Source: Solirubrobacterales bacterium
Lineage (GTDB): Bacteria > Actinomycetota > Thermoleophilia > Solirubrobacterales > 70-9
Assembly: GCA_020438355.1 (NCBI GenBank)
Contig: JAGQUT010000012.1
Location: forward strand, 1 to 54,461
Length of the DNA: 54,461 bases
Direction of reading: 5' to 3'
A program made the position numbers and the translations under genes. Below, piece after piece: positions 7,458-15,211 of the stretch (position 1 is its first letter; each line of letters opens with the position of its first letter). The notes below the pieces were generated by a model. It was not told where the DNA came from. It made no database searches and was given only the letters and a program-made list of their open reading frames with translations.

Positions 7458-8695
7458 TCGACCTCCTGCCGCTGAGCTACACCGATTCGGTCGTATTCCT
7501 CGGAGCCGTGATCCTCGGTGTGGCGGCAGGGGTTCTTGGTGCCTTCGCGGTGCTCCGTCAGCGCAGCCTGGTCGGTGACGCCCTCTCTCACGCGACGTTG
7601 CCCGGGGTTTGCGTGGCCTTCATCGCCACCGGCGCCAAGGATGCTTCCACGCTGGCAATAGGTGCGGCCGCTGCGGGGCTGGTCGCCGCGACGATGATCC
7701 TGATCATCGAGAGGACCGACCGGATCAGGCCGGATGCCGCTATCGGTGTGGTGCTCTCGGGCTTCTTTTCGCTCGGAATCGTGTTGCTGACCTACCTCGC
7801 GAACTTCAACAATTCGAATCAGGCGGGGCTGGACACCTACCTTTTCGGCCAGGCCGCCGGACTGCTCGAGCAGGATCTCACGGTGATGGGTCTGCTCTGC
7901 CTGATCTCGCTGGCCGGGGTGGCTTTGGCCTTTCGCCCACTCAAGACCGCACTCTTCGACATGGCATTCGCCGGTTCGGTCGGCTTGCCGACGCGCCTGC
8001 TCGAGCTGGCGATGACCGCGATGCTGGTGATTGCGATCGTGATCGGGGTCCGGACGGTAGGCGCGATCCTGATGGTCGCGATGCTGGTCGTTCCGACCAT
8101 TACCGCGCGACAGTTCACCTCCCGGCTCTCGATCCTTCTCGTCCTTTCCGGCCTATTCGGAGCTGCGGTCGGGTCGATCGGGGCTCTGATCTCCAACTCG
8201 GGTGGTCTGCCGACCGGACCGGTGATCGTCCTCGTCGGATTCGTCTTCGCGATGACGGCGATCCTGCTGGCGCCGGGACGTGGCGTTGCCTGGCGGGCCG
8301 GAAAGATCATGCGTGACCGTCGGCGGGCGGCGACCGAAGGTGTCCTGATCGATCTGGAGACCGCCCTTCACGCCGGAGCGCCGCCGACCCCCGAGGAGCT
8401 GGCCACCGTCAGCGGCCGCCCCCTGAGAACTGTGAAGAGAGCGCTGACCGACCTCGACCGGGCCGGTTCTCTGCGACGTGACGGTGACCGCGTCTACCTC
8501 TCCGAGGCAGGTGCCGCAGCCGTCCACACGCTGCTGGACCGCCGTGATCTCTGGACTCTCTGGCTCGAGTACGGATGGAGGCTCGACATCCCGGATGCCC
8601 GTGAACCGGACCCGCGAAGGCTGCGGGAAACGCTCGGGGACGACCTGACCGATCAGCTGCTGGCGATGGCGTCGGAAGAACAGGCGGGATCGTGA
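7445..8695 (+). CDS. Metal ABC transporter permease fused to a DtxR-like winged-helix domain
   Basis: 416 aa from GTG at 7445. Residues 10-284 form an ABC-3 family permease (about 8 helices; SLVGDALSHATLPG and VGAILMVAMLVVPTITA are family motifs). After a basic linker (residues 288-296), residues 300-365 form a winged helix-turn-helix (TPEELATVSGRPLRTVKRALTDLDRAG..., wing RRDGDRVYLSEAG). The tail, with RRDLWTLWLEYGW, resembles the DtxR/MntR dimerisation helix. His and Glu residues that bind metal in DtxR/MntR appear replaced. This architecture matches chlamydial YtgCR, where the repressor half is released by cleavage. Gene order (binding protein, ATPase, permease, permease) also matches tro/ytg operons. 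Confidence 0.9.
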   Translation: MDWLIDLLPLSYTDSVVFLGAVILGVAAGVLGAFAVLRQRSLVGDALSHATLPGVCVAFIATGAKDASTLAIGAAAAGLVAATMILIIERTDRIRPDAAIGVVLSGFFSLGIVLLTYLANFNNSNQAGLDTYLFGQAAGLLEQDLTVMGLLCLISLAGVALAFRPLKTALFDMAFAGSVGLPTRLLELAMTAMLVIAIVIGVRTVGAILMVAMLVVPTITARQFTSRLSILLVLSGLFGAAVGSIGALISNSGGLPTGPVIVLVGFVFAMTAILLAPGRGVAWRAGKIMRDRRRAATEGVLIDLETALHAGAPPTPEELATVSGRPLRTVKRALTDLDRAGSLRRDGDRVYLSEAGAAAVHTLLDRRDLWTLWLEYGWRLDIPDAREPDPRRLRETLGDDLTDQLLAMASEEQAGS

Positions 8696-9597
8696 GCGAC
8701 GATCTAGCAATCATTCTCACTGCCGGACTGCTGGGCACGGCGGCCGGCCTGCTCGGACCCTTTCTTGTGCTGCGCCGGCAGGTGCTGCTGTCCGATGCGG
8801 TTTCCCACGCAGTCCTGCCCGGGATCGTGATCGTCTTTCTGCTGTTCGGAAGCAGGGCGCCGGTGCCCGTGATCATCGGGGCCGCCGTGTTTGCGGTGAT
8901 CTGCGTCCTCGGAATCGAGGCGATCCGCAACACCGGGCTGGTCCATTCGGATGCCGCGATCGGGCTGGTCTTCCCGACCCTGTTCGCGCTTGGCGTGCTT
9001 GGGGTCACCGAGTTCGCCGAAGGGGTGCACCTTGACCTCGACTCGACGATCTACGGCGAGATCGCCTTCACGCCCTTCCGCACCTGGGAGGTGTTCGGGG
9101 TCGAGGTGGTCCGCTCCCTGCCCCTGCTGGGAGCCGTAACCGCCCTGAATGTGCTCCTTCTGGCGCTCTTCTGGAAGGAGATCAAGGTCACTACCTTCGA
9201 CCCCTCCTTCGCCAGGGTGAACGGGATTTCGCCCGTTGTGATCTCGAGGTGCATCCTTGTTGCCGTCGCGATCACAGCGGTGACAGCATTCGAGTCGGTC
9301 GGGGCGATCCTCGTGGTCACCATGCTGATTGTGCCAGCGGCCACCAGCTACCTTCTCACCGTGAGGCTCCTGCCGATGGTCCTGGTCAGCGTGGGTATCG
9401 GCTGGATCTCGGCCATGGGCGGGTACTCCTTCGCGATTTCCATGGACGCCTCGATCGGCGGATCGATGGGAATGGTCGCCGCAGCCTGCTTCGTTCTGGC
9501 TCTGCTGTTCGCGCCCCGTTACGGGTTCGTGACCCGGGCGCTCGTAAGGGCCCGTCGCCGGTCTGCCGCGAGGAAGCCGGCAGAAGCCGGAACCTGA
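8692..9597 (+). CDS. Metal ABC transporter permease (second subunit)
   Basis: 301 aa, about 8 transmembrane helices, ABC-3 family. It carries the family stretch LRRQVLLSDAVSHAVLPG near the N-terminus and SVGAILVVTMLIVPAATSYL late. The GTG start overlaps the upstream stop by 4 nt. It lacks any regulatory tail, in contrast to its partner; the short basic C-terminus (VRARRRSAARK) is cytoplasmic. Together with the fused permease it would form a heterodimeric channel. Confidence 0.92.
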   Translation: MSDDLAIILTAGLLGTAAGLLGPFLVLRRQVLLSDAVSHAVLPGIVIVFLLFGSRAPVPVIIGAAVFAVICVLGIEAIRNTGLVHSDAAIGLVFPTLFALGVLGVTEFAEGVHLDLDSTIYGEIAFTPFRTWEVFGVEVVRSLPLLGAVTALNVLLLALFWKEIKVTTFDPSFARVNGISPVVISRCILVAVAITAVTAFESVGAILVVTMLIVPAATSYLLTVRLLPMVLVSVGIGWISAMGGYSFAISMDASIGGSMGMVAAACFVLALLFAPRYGFVTRALVRARRRSAARKPAEAGT

Positions 9598-9601
9598 GCA
9601 G

Positions 9602-10078
9602 TCAGGGAAGGAGCAGGTCGCCGCCGGAGGAGACCCGGCTCAGCCCGACGCCTAGCCTCCCGACGCCGGAACTGGCGGGCGAAGTGAAGAAGTAGATCCC
9701 GGTTGGCAGCGCCATGTTGAAGGAGCCCGATCCACCCTTTGTGAGCGGGACGACCTTCTCGACCGGGCCCTGCATCCGGAGCACCGTCGCCCTGCCGGTC
9801 AGGTTGGCAATCGCAAAGTTGACGACGGCAGGGGCCTTCCGGTCAGCCTGGTTCTGAGGGGCTGTCCGGTTCTGGTTCAGATAGGGCTGCCGCGGTCCGA
9901 CCTCCCCGACACCCCTTCCCATGGCGGCTTTCGCCTCGATCGAATCCTCGCTGACGGCAACGCTTACCACCGTCGGGACGGGCGGACGTGGGTCGTTGCC
10001 ATGGGAGGAGTTGCCGCAGCCCGCTATGGCCGCACAGGCAGCCAGCAGAACCGCAGCTGTGACCAAGGTTCCCCTCAC
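9602..10078 (-). CDS. Putative lipoprotein of unknown function
   Basis: 158 aa from GTG at 10078, chosen because the residues from there form a complete lipoprotein signal (MRGTLVTAAVLLAACAAIAGC). It also leaves a 28-nt gap to the upstream gene, whereas the longer ORF from 10150 would overlap that gene and add a non-signal extension. The mature domain is small and beta-rich; its last third resembles a beta-sandwich reading ATVLRMQGPVEKVVPLTKGG, with a Gly/Ser-rich end. No catalytic residues recognised. It sits last in a minus-strand set with an acyltransferase and a YgfZ-like gene. Confidence 0.7.
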   Translation of the reverse strand: MRGTLVTAAVLLAACAAIAGCGNSSHGNDPRPPVPTVVSVAVSEDSIEAKAAMGRGVGEVGPRQPYLNQNRTAPQNQADRKAPAVVNFAIANLTGRATVLRMQGPVEKVVPLTKGGSGSFNMALPTGIYFFTSPASSGVGRLGVGLSRVSSGGDLLLP

Positions 10079-10106
10079 GGCACGAAATCTACCCCACCGT
10101 GTGGCG

Positions 10107-11150
10107 TCAACCGGTCCAGACCGACTCGCGGGCGGCCAGCATGTCATCAAGCTGGCGCTGGATCCGGGCCCTGATCCGCTCGCTGATCACCTGGATCTCG
10201 GCCGGATCATCGATCGTCTCGACCGGGTACTCGGCCATGTCGATCGGCTCCATGAAGCGGATCTTGAACTTCGAAGGCATGTACATGAGGGGCGCGGCAA
10301 GACCGAAATGGGGAAATGACGGGGTGAGTGGAAAGTAGATCAGCCCCGAAAGCTTCTGCAGAAGCTTCAGATGGGCGAAGATCGGCATCGCCTCCTCGGC
10401 CCCTATCAGGGCAACCGGAACGATCGGGACCCTGGCCCGGATAGCGGTCCGGACGAAGCCGCCTCGACCAAAACGACGCAACTTGTACCGCTGCCAGTAG
10501 AGCTTGCGGGTTCCCTTCTGTCCCTCGGGAAACACAACCGCCAGGCGACCTTCGTCGTGAAGAAGGCGCTGGGCGTTCTCCCGGTGAGCCGGCACAAGCC
10601 CCATCTTGTTGACGATCATCGATACGCCCGGGTACCCCTTGAACCAGTGCTCGCCCAGCATGTAAAGCGGACGGGGCGAAGGGTGCTCGTTCCTTATCGC
10701 CTGCATGATCATCGGCGCGTCAGGCGGCAGGGCCCCGGAATGGTTGGACACGATCAAGGCGCCGTTCTCGGATGGAACGTTCTCGATTCCCTCGACCTCG
10801 ACCCGGAACCAGTACCGGTAGTAGAAGTTGAGGATCGGCTCCATCAGAGAGACGACGGTTTCGCTCCGGCCCCAGTCGTCCAGCGCACGGTCCGGTTCCG
10901 CGGCTGGCAGCAGGTCCCGCAGGTCTTCCCGGCTGAGCAGTTCCCGGGCGGCCATCTTTGCTTCCGCCTCCGCAACCTCGCGGGCCTGAGCGAACTCGTC
11001 CGGACGGGGGTCCCAGGCAGTCGGCTCTTCCGGGTCACGAACCGCGGACCCGGTCCTCTTTCCGTTCGCCTGTTCGAGCGGACCACCGAACAAAGGGCTG
11101 TCGGCTCCAAGCCGGCTTCCACCGAGACCCTGTCTCCTCGCCTCGCTCAT
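10107..11150 (-). CDS. 1-acylglycerol-3-phosphate acyltransferase-like (PlsC/LPLAT family)
   Basis: 347 aa. The acyltransferase core begins around residue 115. The catalytic HX4D motif appears as NHSGALPPD, a one-residue-longer variant with H137 and D144 separated by six residues, and the FPEG block is at 207-210 (VVFPEGQKG). The first ~100 residues are charged, low-complexity and probably a lineage-specific extension. Enzymes of this family acylate lysophosphatidate or related lipids at the inner membrane face. The start is the ATG of an ATGA overlap with the upstream YgfZ-like gene. HX6D-type spacing is common in a subset of actinobacterial acyltransferases, so the substrate may not be lysophosphatidate. 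Confidence 0.85.
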   Translation of the reverse strand: MSEARRQGLGGSRLGADSPLFGGPLEQANGKRTGSAVRDPEEPTAWDPRPDEFAQAREVAEAEAKMAARELLSREDLRDLLPAAEPDRALDDWGRSETVVSLMEPILNFYYRYWFRVEVEGIENVPSENGALIVSNHSGALPPDAPMIMQAIRNEHPSPRPLYMLGEHWFKGYPGVSMIVNKMGLVPAHRENAQRLLHDEGRLAVVFPEGQKGTRKLYWQRYKLRRFGRGGFVRTAIRARVPIVPVALIGAEEAMPIFAHLKLLQKLSGLIYFPLTPSFPHFGLAAPLMYMPSKFKIRFMEPIDMAEYPVETIDDPAEIQVISERIRARIQRQLDDMLAARESVWTG

Positions 11151-12115
11151 ATCGAGAACCTCTCGACGAAGGGCAAATCGACAACTGTCGCTTCGACCTC
11201 GCCTTCGGCGGTCTCAACCGTCACGGTCGAGTCCGGCTCGGCCTCCTTGCGGAGAATCGCGAGGGCGATCCGTCCGCTCGCGGGAGAGAGGACGGCGGTG
11301 CCGACAGAACCGAGGTCCCGATCCCCCAGCCGCACTTTGTCCCCGCTCGAAACGGGTCCGGCGGGTTTCAGGCCCCGGAGGTGCCGGTTCGGGCGCCCCT
11401 TGTAGTGGAGGCGGGCGACCGGCTCCTGTCCGATGTAGCAGCCCTTGGTGAAGCTGACCGCCCGTTCGACGATCCCCGCCTCGGCTGGCATGTTCGCTTC
11501 GGTCATCTCGGCACCGAAGCGGGGGCGACCGTTCTCAACCCGGAGAATCTCTGCGGCGGCTTCGGAGACCGGGATCGCATCGTCGGCCAGGAGCTGGCTT
11601 CTCACTGCGTCAGCCGAGGTCGGCTTACAGATCACGTCCAGACCCTCGTCCGTGGCGACCACGAGGCAATCGGCGCCGGCAATGGTCGCCGGTGTGAAGT
11701 CGTTCTCGCCGCCGGGAGCCAGTTCGACAACACCGAAGGTGCCCGGCCCGATCAGCGAGAGAAGTGAGCCGTCCGTTTCGGCCACATCAACCTTGCGGCC
11801 GATCTTGTACATGGTCAGGTGCTTCAGCAGGACCGGGCCGGTTTCGGGCTCCGTGTCGATCAGGAACTCCTCATCCGCAAGCCTCAGGATCCGCATGTCC
11901 GCCTGCATGTGACCCTTGCGGTCAAGCAACGCGGCGTAGGCACCCGAGCCCGGAGCAAGCTGCTCGGTTTCGTTCGTCACCTGACCCTGGAGGAACTCGG
12001 CGGCATCCGGACCGTTGACCTCAATCCAGGCACGCCCGGCACGCTCGACCATTCCGCATTCCTCGCGGATCTGTCGGTACTCGCCGTCCAGGTCCAGTCC
12101 GGTGTCAATTGCCAT
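11147..12115 (-). CDS. ygfZ: YgfZ/GcvT-type folate-binding protein
   Basis: 322 aa from ATG at 12115; the longer frame to 12160 has no support. An aminomethyltransferase-like fold with the defining KGCYIGQE motif at 224-231 (C226), plus an N-terminal FLQGQVTNE block typical of YgfZ. Characterised YgfZ/IBA57 proteins use folate to help assemble or repair Fe-S clusters of certain enzymes. Two radical-SAM centres (FbiC) in this window would be plausible clients in general, but no specific link is visible. It overlaps the acyltransferase by 4 nt, suggesting translational coupling. Confidence 0.9.
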   Translation of the reverse strand: MAIDTGLDLDGEYRQIREECGMVERAGRAWIEVNGPDAAEFLQGQVTNETEQLAPGSGAYAALLDRKGHMQADMRILRLADEEFLIDTEPETGPVLLKHLTMYKIGRKVDVAETDGSLLSLIGPGTFGVVELAPGGENDFTPATIAGADCLVVATDEGLDVICKPTSADAVRSQLLADDAIPVSEAAAEILRVENGRPRFGAEMTEANMPAEAGIVERAVSFTKGCYIGQEPVARLHYKGRPNRHLRGLKPAGPVSSGDKVRLGDRDLGSVGTAVLSPASGRIALAILRKEAEPDSTVTVETAEGEVEATVVDLPFVERFSI

Positions 12116-12181
12116 GCGGCGATTGTACGAGTCCCGGTTCGGCGACCGGTGGCCTGCCACTGACCGGTAGGCTTGCGGGCG

Positions 12182-12544
12182 ATGGCTCTCGCCCAGGATT
12201 TTCAGGATGTACTCGACTCGCTGCCGGCCGACTGGACCGACCTCGAGTTCGATCTACGCATCGATGACGAGGACCGGTACATCGATGCTTCGGTCCATCT
12301 GAGCATGATCAACGCCCAGCCCTACTCGCGTGCCGAGTGGCACTGGCGTGTGCCCGTGGCCCACAGCTTTGGAAAGGCGGCCGCACCGGAGACCGTCAAG
12401 GGATTGCTCCACCGCCTCGACGACGAGGGTTTCACGGGCGAGCTGGTCCTGCGGGAAGTACGTGAGGGTCGTTCGGAAGTGGTCCAGATGTGGGGCCGTC
12501 CCGAAAGCGTGCGCGAAGAGTTCCGGCAGCGCCGCTCGATCTGA
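12182..12544 (+). CDS. Conserved-looking small acidic protein of unknown function
   Basis: 120 aa from ATG at 12182; a TTG at 12173 is an alternative start. Soluble, with alternating strands and helices (LEFDLRIDDEDRYIDASVHLS, then EWHWRVPVAHSFG) and an acidic N-terminal half. No recognised domain or catalytic motif. It is followed after 7 nt by another small ORF (12552-12872), and the two probably form a pair. Confidence 0.6.
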   Translation: MALAQDFQDVLDSLPADWTDLEFDLRIDDEDRYIDASVHLSMINAQPYSRAEWHWRVPVAHSFGKAAAPETVKGLLHRLDDEGFTGELVLREVREGRSEVVQMWGRPESVREEFRQRRSI

Positions 12545-12551
12545 GGCGATC

Positions 12552-12872
12552 TTGGCCCGGGTTCTTGCGGTCGTCCCTGACCTGATGCTCTCCAGCAAGG
12601 TGAGCGCGATGCTCGGTGCGGCCGGCCACGAAGTGACCGTCGTTTCGAAGGCGCCCACGTCCGATTCGTTCGAAGCGGACCTGATCGTCTGTGATCTCGA
12701 GTCCGTGGATGCCGTCGAGATCGCCTCGCTACCGGCGCCTGTGATCGGTTTCTACTCTCACGTGGACATCGAGACGCGGGATGCGGGCCGGGATGCGGGA
12801 CTCGAACTGGTGATTCCCAGATCGAGGATGGCCCGTGAGCTACCCGATCTGGCAGCACGGCTTCTGGCCTGA
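12552..12872 (+). CDS. Small receiver-domain-like protein
   Basis: 106 aa from a TTG at 12552 preceded by GAGG. The fold reads like a shortened response-regulator receiver: RVLAVVPDLMLSSKVSAMLGAAGHEVTVV, then ADLIVCDLESVDAVEIASL, then VIGFYSHVDIETRDAGRDAGLELVIPRSRMARELPDL. The usual phosphoacceptor position carries DLES and the conserved Lys region is replaced by PRS, so it is probably not phosphorylated normally. It follows 12182-12544 by 7 nt. Start and function are uncertain. Confidence 0.55.
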   Translation: MARVLAVVPDLMLSSKVSAMLGAAGHEVTVVSKAPTSDSFEADLIVCDLESVDAVEIASLPAPVIGFYSHVDIETRDAGRDAGLELVIPRSRMARELPDLAARLLA

Positions 12873-13030
12873 GGGCAGGAAAAGGCGCTTTCGCGGCGTA
12901 TATTTCTAGGCCCAGACAAAGCGACCCCTCATTGCGATGCCGCCGGTCGGCACCGGGCTGTGATTAGACTGACCCGGCTCGCCACAATGGCAGGGCGCAA
13001 TCGACACAAGCCACGGGAGGTTTGACTTCA

Positions 13031-13780
13031 ATGCAAGATCGCGGTCTCGCCGCATACATCGCCGAACTGCTCGGAACCTTTTTCCTTGTATTCGGAATCA
13101 CTCTGGTCGGCGTGCTTTTCATTGCCGTGGGCGACAACGCCTCGTTCGGCTCTGACTTCGCGGTTGTCGGTCTGACCTATGCCTTCATCCTGACGGCGTT
13201 GATCTTCGCCTTCGGAGGCGCCAGCGGTGGCCATTTCAACCCCGCAATCACCCTCGGTGCTGCGCTGATGAAGAAGATTGCCCCGGTAGACGCGGTGATC
13301 TACATCCTCGCCCAGCTCTCCGGCGGTGTCCTCGGTGCCCTCCTGACCAAGGGCCTGCTCGAGGACGAAGGCCGCGCCGCCAATTACGGCGCCGTATCGA
13401 TCAGCCCTCTGCTGAGCGGCAACTTCGCCGGTGCCGTGGTCGAGTGCCTCGGCACCTTCCTTCTGGTTCTGGTCGTCCTGGCTATCGCCCTCGGTGTACG
13501 TGCCGCCAAGGACTGGGCGCCTCTCGCGATCGGCTTCGCCCTCGGCGTCGTCGGCCTGATCCTGGTGCCGCTCACCGGTGGTGCCGTGAACCCGGCGCGC
13601 TGGTTCGGTCCGGCACTGGTCTCCGGCGAGTGGGGCGGCGTGTGGCCGTACCTCGGAGGTGAGATCGTAGGCGCCATCCTGGCCTTCGTGGTCTACAAGT
13701 TCCTGATTGCACCAAGCTCAGGGGATTCGGCGAAGGAAGACACGAAGAAGCCTTCGGTCATTCCGTCACCGGAAGCCTGA
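13031..13780 (+). CDS. MIP-family channel (aquaporin-like)
   Basis: 249 aa from ATG at 13031, with GGGAGG 10 nt upstream (a TTG at 13022 is too close to that site). Six transmembrane helices and two half-helices with NPA motifs at 70-72 (GGHFNPA) and 187-189 (GGAVNPAR), Arg190 following as in all MIPs. The His of water-specific aquaporins in helix 5 appears replaced by Val, so the pore is not classical AqpZ. It may pass water, glycerol or other small solutes. The C-terminal tail is charged and Lys/Glu-rich. A strong terminator follows. Confidence 0.93.
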   Translation: MQDRGLAAYIAELLGTFFLVFGITLVGVLFIAVGDNASFGSDFAVVGLTYAFILTALIFAFGGASGGHFNPAITLGAALMKKIAPVDAVIYILAQLSGGVLGALLTKGLLEDEGRAANYGAVSISPLLSGNFAGAVVECLGTFLLVLVVLAIALGVRAAKDWAPLAIGFALGVVGLILVPLTGGAVNPARWFGPALVSGEWGGVWPYLGGEIVGAILAFVVYKFLIAPSSGDSAKEDTKKPSVIPSPEA

Positions 13781-13802
13781 TCTTCAGAGCATCCGAATGT
13801 GG

Positions 13803-13830
13803 AAAGGGCGGCCTCCGGGTCGCCCTTTTT
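13803..13830 (+). terminator. Rho-independent terminator after the MIP channel gene
   Basis: An 11-bp stem (AAAGGGCGGCC pairing with GGTCGCCCTTT, one G-U pair) with a TCCG tetraloop and a run of five T. It starts 22 nt after the channel stop and may also act against transcription from the opposite side. Confidence 0.92.
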
Positions 13831-13856
13831 CGTGCAGCACTTGACCGGACCGGCGG

Positions 13857-14210
13857 CTAGAGCGCCTGACCGAGCCAGACTGCCGCCAGGCCGCCAATCG
13901 AGGACACCACGATGTTGATCCAGGCGAACCTGGCGAGGTCGGCCCTGACCAACAGGTGGCTGTCCAGGATCCAGGTGGAGAAGGTCGTAAACGACCCGAT
14001 CACGCCTCCCGCCACTATCACCAGAGCCTGACCATCGAGAGTGCTGCCGGCGACGAGCCCGATCAGGAATGCACCGGTCAGGTTCACGGCGAGGATGCCG
14101 AACGGGAACCGGTGCTCCCAGCGGTGGGAGATCTCGGCATCCAGCAGGTAGCGGAAGCCTGCCGCGAGACCGCCAAGCAGCCCGACCGCCACCCACCCGA
14201 GGACCGTCAT
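13857..14210 (-). CDS. crcB: CrcB/Fluc fluoride channel subunit
   Basis: 117 aa, four helices. Fluc-type motifs: GGLAAGFRYLLD near the N-terminus, FGILAVNLTGAFLIG and GSFTTFSTW (the Phe/Thr 'F-box' lining the pore). Fluc proteins export fluoride as antiparallel dimers. The ATG lies in a 4-nt overlap with the upstream crcB copy. Two adjacent, dissimilar copies suggest an obligate heterodimer, as in Bacillus-type pairs. Confidence 0.9.
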   Translation of the reverse strand: MTVLGWVAVGLLGGLAAGFRYLLDAEISHRWEHRFPFGILAVNLTGAFLIGLVAGSTLDGQALVIVAGGVIGSFTTFSTWILDSHLLVRADLARFAWINIVVSSIGGLAAVWLGQAL

Positions 14211-14608
14211 GCGCCTGCCCTCTGCCGGGACGTGGCCGACGCGATGCCGGCTCTCAACGCCAGGTAGCCAAAGACGAGGCTCGCGGCGAGATATGAGGCA
14301 GCCAGGCCGGCTTCACCGGCCTCAAGCATGTTGAAGAGCTCGAGCTGGAGCGTCGAAAAGGTAGTAAGGGTTCCGCATATACCGGTCGCCAGGAAGGGGT
14401 GCTGGAGGCGTTCCGGTCCGTGATCCTGGAGCGCAGTGAAGAAGTAGCCGATCAGAAAGGCGCCGACCAGATTGACCGCGAAGGTGGGCCAGGGCCAGGC
14501 GTCCACAGCATGGGGAAAGGCTTCTGCCAGCCCTACCCGGAGCAGCGCCCCGATGACCCCGCCCGCGTAGATCGCGGCGAGCTTTCTGATCGGGTGGCGG
14601 CTGAACAT
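14207..14608 (-). CDS. crcB: CrcB/Fluc fluoride channel subunit (partner copy)
   Basis: 133 aa, four helices with GGVIGALLRVGLAE, FAVNLVGAFLIGYFF and GICGTLTTFSTLQ, matching the Fluc fold and pore Phe/Thr residues. It sits 61 nt downstream of the cupredoxin gene, separated by a terminator, so it probably has its own promoter in that gap. I found no fluoride-riboswitch-like element there. Its C-terminal Arg-rich tail runs into the next crcB gene (ATGA overlap). Confidence 0.9.
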   Translation of the reverse strand: MFSRHPIRKLAAIYAGGVIGALLRVGLAEAFPHAVDAWPWPTFAVNLVGAFLIGYFFTALQDHGPERLQHPFLATGICGTLTTFSTLQLELFNMLEAGEAGLAASYLAASLVFGYLALRAGIASATSRQRAGA

Positions 14609-14615
14609 GGGGGCA

Positions 14616-14646
14616 CAAAATACCCCGGACCCCTGAGGGCCCGGGG
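14616..14646 (-). terminator. Rho-independent terminator after the cupredoxin gene
   Basis: On the minus strand a CCCCGGGCCC..GGGTCCGGGG hairpin (one bulged base) is followed by TATTTTG. It lies 24 nt past the cupredoxin stop and before the crcB pair. Confidence 0.85.
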
Positions 14647-14669
14647 TGGTTGCGCAAAGGAACTCCCCG

Positions 14670-15110
14670 TCAGTTGACGGTCAAAGTTCCCTTCATACCG
14701 GCTGCCTCGTGACCTGGCAACGAGCAGTAGAACGTGTACTTGCCGGGCTTCACGTCGAAATCGATGCTTGTGCTCTGACCCGAGATGATGTCGGTCGCGG
14801 CGACTTCATTTCCGCTCGAATCCTCGATCACGACATCATGTCCGACCGACGACTCGTTGGTGAAGTCGAGCCTCACCTTGCCTGCCTTCGCCGTCAGTTC
14901 GGTCTTGTCATATGCGAGCTGGCCATCCGGATCGGCGGCCAGCGACAGGACCTGGCTCGCGGCGGCTTCGGAGTTGTCGGCGGGCTGGGTCTGGGTAGTC
15001 GTCGTCTCGGTCGAGGTGCTGTCATCCGACGAGTCATCACTGCCGCAACCCGCGAAAACTAGTGCTCCGACAGCCAGCGGGATTGCCATGAATTTCAGGG
15101 TCGGTTTCAT
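14670..15110 (-). CDS. Cupredoxin-domain (plastocyanin-like) lipoprotein
   Basis: 146 aa from ATG at 15110, with an excellent GAAGGAG ribosome-binding site 6 nt upstream; the longer ORF to 15191 lacks one. A lipoprotein signal with C22 is followed by a Ser/Thr/Asp-rich linker (23-45) that would lift the domain off the membrane. The cupredoxin domain (50-146) shows type-1 copper ligands H91, C129, H134 and M139 (CSLPGHEAAGM). It probably acts as an extracytoplasmic electron carrier. The redox partner is not in the window. It has its own terminator and is divergent from fbiC. Confidence 0.9.
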   Translation of the reverse strand: MKPTLKFMAIPLAVGALVFAGCGSDDSSDDSTSTETTTTQTQPADNSEAAASQVLSLAADPDGQLAYDKTELTAKAGKVRLDFTNESSVGHDVVIEDSSGNEVAATDIISGQSTSIDFDVKPGKYTFYCSLPGHEAAGMKGTLTVN

Positions 15111-15211
15111 TGAATCTCCTTCGGGGGTGGGATCGGACGAGGTGTAATCACCATATCCCCGAACTACATCGGCGCAAGCGTGACGGTTCACTGCGGTAGG
15201 TTGAACGGCGG

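Noticed and set aside
14609-14669. Fluoride riboswitch upstream of the crcB pair
   Set aside because: The segment is explained by the terminator of the cupredoxin gene; I see no conserved riboswitch pairing.
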